Source: Sialis fuliginosa
Lineage: Eukaryota; Arthropoda; Insecta; Megaloptera; Sialidae
DNA: 64,000 nucleotides
Direction: 5' to 3'
NCBI GenBank assembly: GCA_961205875.1
Contig: OY540816.1
Span: forward strand, 16,936,701 to 17,000,700
Below are positions 1-21,613 of the stretch, piece after piece. A program made the position numbers and the translations under genes. Position 1 is the stretch's first letter; every line of letters begins with the position of its first letter. The notes below the pieces were generated by a model, which made no database searches, was not told the DNA's origin, and worked only from the letters and a program-made list of their open reading frames with translations.

Positions 1-24
1 AGATTAAATTTAAATGGGAAAACA

Positions 25-10333
<10,309 letters not shown>

Positions 10334-10575
10334 TATTAGATCTGTTAACTCTTGCGGCACAAGAATTAATGTCTTTTCCAAATACTAGTTGCACAACATA
10401 CAACATTTTTACTGGTTCGTATTTTGTGTCCATGTGCCATAGAGTGATAATATATATAAAATAACAGTGCTTACAGCATCAGTCAGGAATCTAAGGTAAC
10501 GTAACTAACTAAGATATGACTGTACTTTATTTGTATTATATTTATTAATAAACCTTTGTTGATTTTTGGCGTGAT
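10334..10575 (+). terminator. 3' UTR and polyadenylation signal of the ABCC4-like gene
   Basis: The TAA stop at 10331-10333 is followed by about 240 bases without coding character. A canonical AATAAA lies at 10547-10552, followed by T/GT-rich sequence, as expected for a cleavage site near 10570. Inferred from motifs only. Confidence 0.6.
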
Positions 10576-11125
10576 ACTTTTTACTCTCGACACATTTTTA
10601 TTATGATGTAGATGCAATTCTTGTTGGTTGGATTACCCCTTTTCCAACAACTCAGTGGTGTTATTTAATCATATTTGTGCAGTTGATTATACTTTATTGT
10701 AGGGTTGTTTCACAAGGGACATTTTTATTATAAAAATAATTTTTAATTCAAAGCTACCAATAAAAATGTTCAATGTAGTTTCTTGTTTCATATTCGCTTC
10801 CATAAAGCAATTTCTTAATATTGTACAAAATATTTCACCTTACTTTTAGATTATATAAATACTTACCTCGTACAAACTTTAAATGTATTGCCAAATTTTC
10901 CTTTTCAGTAGCACTCTAGTATTTAATTTAGACTAAATTCTTTATTTGAAACGGTTAATAAGAATACTATCATTATAAAAAATAGTAACTTTCATTTATT
11001 AAATAAATGAAGAATATAATATATTGTCTGATACAAACATTATTTACAAAAATATTTTATATTTATAATTTCAATATTTATAAACTAATATAAATCTACT
11101 GTTAAAAAATATATAGATATATATA

Positions 11126-11336
11126 CAGAGTAATCTCACTAATTAGATAGCCGAATCAAGCAAGATATATTTACAAATTAAAGAAAAACTGAAGGCACAG
11201 TACTTATTTGAAACAATATATGTTGTTACATACAAATATAATTATAGAACAAAATACATCTTCAAGAATAATAATTTATTTTTAATTACTTTCTTCAATA
11301 TGAAAAAATTAAAAAATAATCAGTGAGATTTTACTG
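11126..11336. mobile_element. Inverted-repeat element with CAGAGTAATCTCACT / pogo-like ends
   Basis: The left end CAGAGTAATCTCACTAATTA pairs with the right end AATCAGTGAGATTTTACTG in inverted orientation, about 211 bp apart. The CAGTAAAATCTC-type end resembles pogo/Tigger termini. A left TA is present but a matching right TA is not clear. No coding capacity. Confidence 0.55.
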
Positions 11337-12371
11337 TTTATATTATTATAATAATTTATATGCACCTTAAAGTAAATTTAAAAAAATGAAATTAATAAAG
11401 AATTTATAGTAACACAATATATTGACTTGGTTCAAAAGAAATTTGAAAATAGTTAAAACAAACAAATTAATTATGAAGTCGATTTACTCTTTAAAAATTA
11501 ATCATACTGCATAAAGTATGTATATTATTTCAAAAACCAAATTAAAAATGTACAGTTCAAATATTCGATTTTATTCATTGAATTCATGCAATATTCTTAT
11601 TTTTTTACTAATCAAATTTAACACATTTAACACCATTATATGTTAATTACGTGTTTTCAAATATATAACCTTTTTCCTGTGGACATTTCCTATTTTCAGA
11701 ACCTTCAAAATCTGTTAGAATATTCAAAATTATCATTATTTTGAATTTGATAAAACCATCTACCAATATTTATACATAACAGCAGGACTTTTTTGTAATG
11801 GAGAAAAGCTGCTTTAAATTTAACTTAAATGATATTCGAATATAATTTTCTTTAGTAAAAAGCTTTACAAGGAGTGAGTTCCGGCACCTTTGGTTAAAAA
11901 AAAGCCCTGCATAACAGTACTTTAAAAACAAATATAACATACATAAATCTTATACATGTTATACAATAGTTAATTCAAATATACATGTTTTTCTTGTTTC
12001 TTTTTTAATAATAAACAAGTTTAGAATTCTTTTACATACATTTACATATTCTGAATGCTCTAAGTGAAGCAATGCTTATTTAATTTTACTAATGAAAATG
12101 GAGAAACAGTGATCTCTTACGTTACTAAAATTAAAAAATGAATAGTGGTTTAGTTTTAGTATATCAATGCACGTTTTCACAAACAATAGTTGCCAGTCTT
12201 TAACTTTACGTCTGGCAACTTTCTCTGATAATGATGTTCTTTAACATTACTTAAACCGGCCAATAATGTACCCAAAACATGGTGCTGTAAAATCAATTTG
12301 ACTCATTGTCAGTATAAGTTATTTTATAAAAGAACTAGATTTCATTTATTATATTATTATTATCTATACTA

Positions 12372-12542
12372 GAGCTGGAAGCGTGAATAATTTTACTCAC
12401 GACCACGTACGCTCACTGATTGTATTTTTTTACTCACATCCAATCACACACAAAAATGTAATTCACGCACGATTGTTTTATTCACAATCCAAGATTTCAA
12501 AAACACTGATGCTTACGTCAGGTCACAGCCCGCGCCCAGCTC
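12372..12542. mobile_element. Short inverted-repeat element with GAGCTGG ends and CGTGA-rich interior
   Basis: 171 bp from GAGCTGG to CCAGCTC, flanked by TA on both sides (12370-12371, 12543-12544). The interior is rich in TCACG/CGTGA words such as TTTACTCACG. A related terminal region, ending CGCGCCCAGTTC next to TA, occurs at about 59640-59780. Non-coding. Confidence 0.55.
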
Positions 12543-12698
12543 TAAGAGGACTTAAAAAGCGATTTTATTTTACCATATTACCTAATTTACCTACTATTCT
12601 TTTAATTAAAATTTTTCATTTCATTTTATGTAATTTTTTAGTCAGCAAAATAATTTCAAAATTATATTTATTTAACTCAGTTACTTTAATATATGTAT

Positions 12699-13002
12699 TA
12701 GGGTGTTTCACTCTTATTACGAAATAAGTTAGTTTATGACCTAAAATAAATCCTTGCCGAAGGATTACCCTGTAGTTCAATTTTAAGAGGTGTCGCAAAG
12801 GGGATCTTGTTCCCTATTTAAATAAGAAAAAATTATTCTTATTTAGTTGTCAGCTGGGTCATTCAGTAGGGTTATATAGGCTATTTCATTGATATTTATT
12901 ATTATATATATTATAGATATTAAAATTGAACTACAGGGTAATCTTCGACGAGGATTTATTTTAGTAATATAATATAATTTATTTCGTAACGACACACCCT
13001 AA
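12699..13002. mobile_element. Long-inverted-repeat MITE (TTAGGGTGT ends)
   Basis: This 304-bp element has ends TTAGGGTGT and ACACCCTAA with TA at both flanks. Its long arms share the block around CGAAGGATTACCCTGTAG in inverted orientation (12750-12790 against 12925-12960). A half-copy carrying GCCGAAGGATTATCCTGTAG sits at about 43262-43370. Tc1/mariner-like by the TA flanks; non-coding. Confidence 0.7.
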
Positions 13003-13301
13003 TATGTATGTTATGTATATTATCATTATATATTAATCTATATTATCATTATAAAAATTTACTTTCTGTACAGATATATACATATTCATGTAAAACAAAA
13101 AATATATTATTATAAATGACTTAACAATACCAAGATTTTGTATATCTACATTCTGTGAAAATTTCAAATCAAGTTCAAAATGAAATTATTCGAACAAAAA
13201 TCTGAAGTTAACTATTTAATAATATTAAAAATTAATCTTCCAATAAACCTCACAGAACAGTACACAACAGCATCTTGACATTTTACAATAATAAAATAAT
13301 G

Positions 13302-16300
13302 CTACGCAAGATGAGACAAATCATCTAACTCTGGCGGTGGATGCAGTGTCTCAGTTTTTACGCCACTTTGAGCAAACATACCTTTCGGAATGACGGAAAT
13401 CGGTGACTGTTGGACTGATATCGGAGACTGTTACAAAAAATTATTTTAATCATTTTAAATTTATAACTAAAATGTTGTTATGCTGTTAATTATTTGTATT
13501 AATTATAAAATTATTAAAATGTGCTGTTATCATTATCCAAACAAAATAAAAACACATCGTAAGGAGGGCATTCCCCAAGGTATATAAAAACAAGGTAGTC
13601 TCATCAACTCCTTAACCCATCAACCATGGCGTGGGAATTGATGTCACCACGAAGACATATTCAAATGTTATAAATGTATAATAGAATATCAATTACAAAA
13701 AATTCCTTTATTTATTCTTGTTTTTGTATTTTTTGATATTTTAACAACACAGACAATCAAAGAAGTACAAATTCGACATTGCAGAATCATAAAAAAGCTG
13801 TCATAGACAATTTGGTCAATTCGAGAAGCGTCAATTTTACTATTCTTAAGTTGGTAATACGTTCTGTGATTCTAACAGCTTTTATGATTTTGCAATGCCG
13901 AATTTGTACTTCTTTGATTGTATGTGTTGTTAAAATATCAAAAAATACAAAAACAAGAATAAACAAAGGAATTTTGATATTCTATTATACATTTCTAACA
14001 TTTGAATGTCATTTCTCGAGCTGATAAGACTACCTTGTCTTTATATGCCTTGGGCATTTCCCTTGTCAAATCTATCCAAATCAGATTCAACAACTGAAAA
14101 ATATGTAGTATATAAGTTTCTGATCAATCAATATTTATTTCACATGTATAGAAACTAAGAATTATTTGTTTCTATATGTGTGTTTTGATAAAGTTGCTAA
14201 ATAGATACTTTTATTATATTATTATGAATGATTTACTTCTTACTCAACTTTTATATAACGTCAACAAAATTTTAATATAAAATTAATTGTTAACCCTTGA
14301 ACATCATACTGGGTCTCGCTAACCCAGAACATTAGGAAAATGTGCGTCATTTATGAATTATAATTATTATAATTCAAATAAAACCCATATATTATTTTTT
14401 AAGTTATGATTTAAAAAAAAATACAAATTGTTTATTCTTTTTACTTGATATCTTGAGTATCATAAGATTTACGACTTTCTCAACTACACATTAGTTTTCC
14501 TTACTATCTACCGTCCATTAGGTACCGAGATATAAGAAAATGAAACCACTGAGTTACGCTATCCTATGTGTGGTGTCCAAGGATTAACCATGTTATAATC
14601 ATTAATACAAACAGTTTTCCTATTTGAATCTAAAAATTTGTTCATGTTTGTAGAATACCCACAACTTTTTACGACGCTCGCCCACATACTCATTATCATT
14701 TACTAAAACTATTAAAACTTAAAAATATCCTCCCCCTTTGTACACACCTGACTAACAATAGGTGCAGAATTAGCACCTGACGTACTAGGCGGCATACACA
14801 CAACGACCAGTTTGGGCGGAGCTGATATGACCTTCTGTGGTCGTTGAGTAACTATAACGTACTTAGAATTAGGGTTCTGCTGTCGTACTTGAGAAGCACC
14901 ACTCATTACGATCGTTCTGCCGGGTGTCTGTGGTGTATTCGAGATGTTTGTAGCCATCGTAGGCGTCCTGGCCGGAGCACTCATACTTGTAATGACCGTA
15001 TTCGAGGACGAGACCATGCTTGAAGAGGTAGTTGCTGTAGGTTGAGTGCGAGCCTTAATCACTGCTGCTTGTAAAGCAGTGCCCAGATATCTAAAATTAA
15101 CATATATTCATATTTGTACAAATTCTCAAGATTAAATTATTTCCTATTGATATACACACCCATATTCATATTTATAATCTTCAACATAGTCAGGCGTAGG
15201 GCGCACAGTCTTCAATATGGGTGGCAAAACTTTCATAACTAAATGTTTTATATGTCCTGCGGCTATTCCATCTGGATTATTCGAAACACCTCCTTCGAGA
15301 TGCGGTTCTATTCTTTCTGATATATACTTTATCCGTGGAAAAATAAACACTTTAATAACCTCTGCACCGAGTTCAGAGAGTCCTTCAATTGCACCATAAA
15401 GACTAGATAGGGGTGTCTTGTCACCGTATAACGCTTTGCTGAACATACGCGTTACTCTTGTTTGAACATTGTTTGTACTGGTATTGAAGTTCTTGCATAT
15501 CTGTGCCATCAGACGAGATGCAAAGTCTCGTAACGCCCAGTGATTGTCATTCTCAGGACGCATGCATAATTGACGTGAAACGATGCATGTAGAAACGGAT
15601 GGTATCAATTCGTGCAACTAAACAAAACATATTCTTAGTAAAATAAGATTCATAGTACTAGCCAAACTCAGTTTGAGTATTATCAAAAACTATATATTAA
15701 TAATTTGTTAACCTTTAATAAATAGAACTTACATATTTTTCCAAATAAAGTGACTGATTGTCCAACAATGCTTTGACCATCCTCATCAAATAAATCAAAA
15801 GAGCTAAATTATTCTGTACAACATTAACACGAACACCCTCTGCTATGAAAGTGCACATTCTTGGCAGCATTTCATGTAGGCCAGGGTCGCACGCCAAACT
15901 CTGTAATGCTTCAGCCCTTCTACCTTCATCTGAACCAACGCAAGCTTCTGTTATTTCTTTGTAATACAACTGTTGTTCGACAGAAAGTTCGTGTGTTGCC
16001 AATTGTTTAACGTGCACTGTCTCGACGTTTCTAAGTTTTTGCACTTTACCAGTACTTGGTTTGCCAGCCATTTCTTTTGTAGATTTATTGAGTTTTGTGA
16101 TTGGATCAATTGATTCAAGCTGAAATTATTATAAAATTTAATATTTAGAGTTACATATTATAAACACAAAATTTATATGGTTTTGGGTATTATCAATGTA
16201 CCCTTTTTCTAATGCTATAGCTTTCTATTCTAAATTTAAAACATTTTTAAATATGCTAGAAAATATTAAAGACTTTTTATAAGCCTAAGTAAAAATAAAA

Positions 16301-16978
16301 ATTTTAAATTAATTTCTTGCAGTAAAGTAACGTTTTCAATTATATCTCAGCTCAAAAAGAGCCCTACCTACTATTATACAATACTTTTTGTATTTAATTT
16401 TGTTGTAAATATTTGCAGTTTTACATACTTTTTGTATTTCTTTTGAAACAGGTGGAGGATTTTCAGGTATAGTAGGCTGCACCCCATCAATGCACAACCA
16501 ATGAGGTCTAACAGTAACTTCAAGTGGTAATTTTGGTGCCGGAGCTTGTAAAATTTCATTTAAATCTAACTCCTTTTCTTCAACAAAATGTAATTCTCTT
16601 CCTCCACCCGATGCAAATCGAAATGGAACAGAATCAGAACAGCAAAATCCATATTGGGGCTAAAATAAAAATCAAAAACTCTGAAGAATCGTAATTATGA
16701 ACCTAAGATACAGTACCATAATAAGTATATACCTCTATATTTTTTATTTTTAATGCATGATCAACATCATTTGTGGTCAATTTTGTACGTTTAGCATGGT
16801 GCATAAATTTTGCTGAATCTTGAATAATTAATTTTAGTCTGTAAGAAATATCATCAGCAAGCTCTTTAGCTGCATCATCTGGTAAATTTGCTACTCCTGT
16901 ACTCTCTGCAATAACTTTCATTGATTCTATTGATAATGTTGTCCCATACAACAAATCTGCTTCACTCGATTTACTCAT
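13302..16978 (-). CDS. Taf6: TAF6, TFIID subunit, 6 coding exons
   Basis: TBP-associated factor 6, a histone-fold protein that pairs with TAF9 in the general transcription factor TFIID (and SAGA-type complexes in some lineages). Minus-strand exons: 16978-16733, 16659-16429, 16119-15733, 15617-15160, 15090-14748, 13427-13302, all with GT/AG borders, giving 596 aa. Exon 1 carries the histone fold (residues 1-82; SESMKV-like start, [11 protein letters not shown] near the end). Exon 2 has the linker with [12 protein letters not shown], and exons 3-4 the HEAT-like TAF6 C-terminal domain, with diagnostic stretches [35 protein letters not shown] and [10 protein letters not shown]. The Ser/Thr/Pro-rich tail (exon 5) and a short last exon ([12 protein letters not shown], acidic end) are less conserved. 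The ATG at 16976-16978 starts just before the histone fold, and length matches insect TAF6. Expected to be nuclear and constitutive. Confidence 0.97.
13566..14062. mobile_element. Foldback (long inverted repeat) element in Taf6 intron 5
   Basis: About 497 bp. The outer ends pair (GGGCATTCCCCAAGG near 13566 with CCTTGGGCATTTCCC near 14062) and long inner arms pair as well (about 13684-13812 against 13866-13983), with a centre near 13830. The intron transcript could form a long imperfect hairpin. The 81-aa plus-strand frame inside is a by-product of the arms and not a gene. Confidence 0.75.
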
Positions 16979-17110
16979 CTTTGTGTTATATTTATTAAAA
17001 TTACAATTTTTAAATTATTTTAGGTTCTTTCCACGCCACTCATAAATTCGCCATTTTGAATACTATCAGTTATACCAACTTTTAGGTCAATCTATAGTGA
17101 TGCATCAGTA
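16979..17110 (-). promoter_or_regulatory. Probable Taf6 promoter and 5' UTR
   Basis: Sequence immediately upstream of the Taf6 ATG. It contains no recognisable TATA box; a CGCCATTTTG motif lies at about 17051. Assigned by position only. Confidence 0.35.
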
Positions 17111-17210
17111 AAATTCGAATTTTTTTTTTTAAATTATATATATATTTTTTTCTCGCAGATGAATGCACTCGTTCTTTTCCACCAATTAATTAAGTATTTA
17201 ACCGATTTAA

Positions 17211-17409
17211 CCATAGACATAGAGAATGGACCAGGCATCTGAGTCGAACACAGAACTGTGTCAAAAGAAAGAGATAGAAACAGGTTTGATATAACTGTGT
17301 AACTCTATGTCTATGTTCCAAACTACACTGCATCTCTCTCTCCTTTTTTGAACAGATGTTACACCATTGAGTTAATACAGAATGCACTGTCCATTCTCTA
17401 TGTCTATGG
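17211..17409. mobile_element. Short MITE with CCATAGACATAGAG ends and ATTTAA duplication
   Basis: A 199-bp element with a 20-bp terminal inverted repeat (CCATAGACATAGAGAATGGA and complement). Identical hexamers ATTTAA flank it at 17205-17210 and 17410-17415, consistent with a target-site duplication. An internal copy of CTATGTCTATG suggests the end sequence is repeated inside. No coding capacity. The superfamily is not identified with confidence. Confidence 0.8.
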
Positions 17410-17498
17410 ATTTAACCTATACAGTATTAACGACCAAACGAGACGTAAGTATAAGTTATTTAATATATATTATGGACATAGGAATATGTAAACAGTAC

Positions 17499-17766
17499 CA
17501 GTGGCGTAGATAGCTTTTTACGATGGGGGGCGATATGACAAGTTGTGACTGAGAGGCCTCTAAAATATGTGAAAAAAAAAATGTTCAATGTCATTTAAAA
17601 TTGAGTGACCTTTTTTTTTACTCTTAATTTACCAAATTTTTCCCATTTACTTCTACTATTTTATTCATACTTGGGAAATTTAAAAAAAAAATATCTTTGA
17701 ATTTTTTCTAACTAAACTCATGGGGGGTGATTAATCATCTCAATCACCCCTCTATCTACGCCACTG
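17499..17766. mobile_element. Non-autonomous hAT element (MITE) upstream of Taf6
   Basis: 268 bp beginning CAGTGGCGTAGATAG and ending CTATCTACGCCACTG, a perfect 15-bp terminal inverted repeat. It is flanked by exact 8-bp duplications AACAGTAC (17491-17498, 17767-17774). Outside these, TATGGACATAGGAATATGT and its complement form a second, older inverted repeat, so the element landed inside an existing palindrome. Non-coding, with G/C runs near the ends. Confidence 0.92.
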
Positions 17767-17774
17767 AACAGTAC

Positions 17775-20213
17775 ATATGTATTCCTATGTCCATATTGGA
17801 TATTATGTGACGCAGTGGAGCAATCAAAGAAAATTTCGTGGGGGGAGAATTTCTTTGTAATGATTTAAAATTTTTATTTATTTATCTATTTTGATTAGGC
17901 ACTTGTTAATTATATACCCACAGATATAGACTAGAGATAATATAACTTATGGTTCAATGCGGCGAAGATTAAACCCCTGTTTTAAACTAGTATACATATT
18001 AACCCTCAGCTCGCCACAAGAGATAAGGGTCTGCAGAGATGTCCCTAACCAAGGACAGTTTAAATTAAAGCTCTCTGATTTATAAAATAATTTCTAAATT
18101 AAACACTAGACAACATTACTTACCTTACTATTGTTACTAACATTGGCTTTTCATTAGTTTTTCAAACACAATAAATTATAGTGCATACATATTATACCTT
18201 ATTTTAAAATTCAATAATAACTACAATTTTGTCATTTTTAATCAATGAAATTTCTATCTACATACTTTAATTTCTGTACTGATACGATCTTGATTTCCAT
18301 TAACATAGATATTTGATATTCTTTAGCAATGTTTAATTTATACAAGCTTTATTTATTTATTTCAGCCTAAAATATTACAGTAGCTTTTTTCAAATGGAAT
18401 ATTATCAAAGGTTATTTTTGAGTTTATATAAAAGTACCTAATTTGTTTTAATTTTTTTCAATAACAAATTATTTAAAATTGAAACAATTAATATGGACTG
18501 TTCTGTGCAGTTTTATTTTATTCAAAATATGATATAAGCAACACATACAATTAAGGTAGTACCATCGCCAAATGGGTTTTCTTAGGATTTTTTAAAAATT
18601 TGGACAGATTAATCTTCAAATAAATCTGCATCGATTGGTGCAAAATGAAATTTATGAACAATATAGTTCCGGAGATATTAAATTCTAAAAATTGAGTTTT
18701 TGAGACTTTTATACATTGCGCTATACGGGAAACCAAAATATTTACCCACATATATAATTTTATCTCAGAAACTTTTCTTACGATTTTTATAAAAAAACTA
18801 AAGTAACATTCAATAGCAACTAAGCAATTTTTTAAGAGTAGTTTAATTCATAGTTACAACACAGTTTCCGAGATATTAATTAATATATAAAGGAAAAAAA
18901 CCGGAATGGGCGGGAACAAAATCGACTGAACGATATCAGTCCATAGGCGTAGTCAAATACAAATACATTTATAGAATATATTACAATGACATATTTTAAT
19001 TGTCGTTCACATCAATGCTAATATGTTTATCGAAAGCACGTGATTTTTTAAATTATTTTATGACAATGAAAGAAAGTAATGTCAGATTTTAATGAATTGT
19101 ATTTTAATGAGTTGTATTGCCACTTGTGTTATTAATTTGCGTACATAAATTCATTTAGAAATATTATTGAAATGTCTGATAAAGTGCATTATAAAAAACA
19201 TGGTCTCTGATGGTACCATAAAAACTCTCTTCTAATAATTTAAGAGAAATTTTTATTGAAAAAGGTCAAGCCGAATTAAGTCATTTTTTGGCAGAAAAAG
19301 TAAACGGTAAACCTCGATTAACTAACCGATCTAAAATTATCAAAAACATAGTTATGTTTTTCAAAAACAATTAGTGATTAGATTTTATGTTGATTTACTG
19401 CATAATTATTATTGTATTCTTTAGATATATATTTTATTGATAACTTTTTCAATTTATAGTAGTTAAATTTGATAATTATTGTATTACTTTCGTTTAATCT
19501 ATGCAAGAATAATTTAAAAAAATGTGATTAGTTTGTTCTTATAACTGTTATTTATATAATTTATATATGATAAAAATATAATATTATCTTTGTAAGACTT
19601 GTTAAATACCTAAGATTGTGCCTAAAAAATTATTTTCTGCATTAAATTTATTTATAAAAAAAAAAAAATAACAATAATTATTTCATAAAAATCGTATTGT
19701 TATTTTTACAATCAGCTTGTGTATAAATTATTTTTTTTAAACTATTTTTTTTCGAACGCCACCACTGAGTTGCTGAATGTGGTCATCCAAACAAATACTG
19801 AATAGAACGTTGCGAAGAAATCTTGACTACTTAAGTGGTCCGCATTAGTATTCATCTATATAGAACGGCATACGAAAATACTTTATATTTTAACAATGTA
19901 ACATTTCGAGTATGACGCTCTATATGCATAGTGGATAATACTCGTTCGGGATTGGCTAGAAATGGTACATAAACAGCAAAAAGTTTTGGGCTTATAAATA
20001 ACGATTCCAATACTGATTGTCAGTACTGTATAAAAGCATAACTTTTTGCTGCGACTGTCGCGATGGTAATACCTTAAACAAACTAACATTATACTTTAAA
20101 AAAACAAGTTTTATTTATAAATTTATATTTATTATAAATGATTATGACAATATAATATGTATTTCTATTCAGATATTAGTTACAATGCTAAATACTTACA
20201 TTCTGTAATTATA
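17775..20213. other. Intergenic, no gene recognised
   Basis: AT-rich sequence between the Taf6 promoter side and the Syp 3' end. It includes a dispersed-repeat-like stretch at about 18540-18960 (words such as CCGAGATATTAA) and a fragment at about 19165-19375 with broken reading frames. Nothing supports a functional gene. Confidence 0.5.
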
Positions 20214-20468
20214 CAGAAAACCTCAATTTACGGATTTCAGATTTAACGGACAAAATTAAGTTGTATGAAATTCGGCTGTGATCTAATATCAATCTATTAT
20301 TTTAAAAGTAAATAAACAGTTACACCATAAAATAAGAAAAATAACAAATTTGAATAAACAAGAACCAGAATTGGGAGTGCTCGTGAGCGTCTTTGTATGT
20401 AAAAAATTAAATTATTTTTAACATTTGTATTTAACAGAAATTAGTCCGTTAAAATTGAGGTTTTACTG
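20214..20468. mobile_element. pogo/Tigger-like MITE
   Basis: 255 bp with inverted ends CAGAAAACCTCAATTTACGG and CCGTTAAAATTGAGGTTTTACTG (paired over about 20 bp), flanked by TA at 20212-20213 and 20469-20470. CAGTAAAACCTC-type ends with TA duplication are characteristic of pogo/Tigger elements. No transposase frame, so non-autonomous. Confidence 0.8.
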
Positions 20469-20549
20469 TACAACTGAAAGCAGTGATAATATATTTAAAC
20501 AACTGATACAATTTGAAAGGAAATCATCACAGGACATGTAAATAAAGAC

Positions 20550-21613
20550 ACACAATTCACATACAACTGTTTATTGAGACATAGTAATATAATTATTATA
20601 AATCAGTCCTCACAGAGTTTGACACAGACAACCTAAACAAAATTTCACATCTGTATCTGTATGGCGCCATCTGTTAACTAACTGTTAAGATCTGATCTTC
20701 TGCAGAGACAATACCTTAAGCAAATTAAGTGATAAAAGCGAATATAATTAACTAAAAAGAAACTTGCAGTAGTTATACAACGACGGTAATTTACGCGTGC
20801 AATGAGTTTTTAGCTGTAATATCGGGTCGGGTGGATGATATCGGTGCTGTCAATAACAGAAGTATGCATGTCGTAACTCCTTAAATTACTGCTAAAATAC
20901 ATCACATCGCAAAATGCATTCATTTGCAGGAATAAAATATATTTATATAATAATCATATAAAAAACCACTCGTCGTTGAGTGCGCGACCGCCCGATGTTC
21001 GCGGCGGCGACATCGTGTTGTATTCTATCATACCATATATATAATATATATAACTACGAAACGTACGACCGAGTCGCAGGTCCTTAACACTACGGGAAAC
21101 CAATTTTGTAATAAGTGGTGTGACAAATTAAAATAGTAAAACACAATTATATATCATTACTGTCAATCATATGTACGTCACGGGCGCCACTCCCGGCAAT
21201 GACGACGACGAGGTGCCCCTGCGTGATGTAGTCTCCAGAACGAGGGGGCATGATGGGCGGGGCCTCTGTAGTAGCTCAACAAAAAACAAAAACAGACGAC
21301 GGGGGCCCGGCCTTCCGCGACGACTCTCACGCACACGCCAGAAATCAAACAAAACAACAGACGTTTCTTTCGTGTCCAGGCCCCCGGAACGATCAAATTC
21401 AATAACCAGAAATACAAAGAGAGAAAAAGAAACAGAGTAAAAAATAAACGAGACACGGGCGAAAATCAATAATAATACAAAAACTAAACGTGACGGGCAC
21501 GCGACGGCGGCCGACAAACAAACAAACAAACAAACAGTGGCTGAGACGGTCGCACGGACCGAACATATTAAACAACAGAGAGTGGCGGCGGCTGCACGGC
21601 GGCGGGCGAGACT
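20550..21613 (-). terminator. Syp 3' UTR and polyadenylation signal
   Basis: From the TAG stop (21614-21616) the transcript probably runs to about 20550. AATAAA on the minus strand is at 20570-20575. The proximal 450 bases are GC-rich and produce long but meaningless frames on both strands; the distal part is AT-rich. Confidence 0.6.
21514..21536 (-). promoter_or_regulatory. GU-rich element (UGUUUGUUUGU) in Syp 3' UTR
   Basis: On the mRNA strand the sequence is five tandem TGTT/TTTG repeats, matching the GU-rich element UGUUUGUUUGU bound by CELF/Bruno-type proteins in other animals. It is about 80 bases after the stop codon. The motif is seen directly; function is inference. Confidence 0.5.

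Larger units (their letters stand above)
10576..13301. other. Convergent intergenic region between ABCC4-like gene and Taf6
   Basis: Very AT-rich sequence between two genes whose 3' ends face each other. Apart from three inverted-repeat elements (entered separately) I see no gene here. The Taf6 3' UTR must occupy part of the right-hand side, but no single polyadenylation signal stands out. Confidence 0.6.

Noticed and set aside
19165-19375. Possible decayed coding fragment
   Set aside because: Stops in all useful frames after short runs and no family recognised; could be chance.
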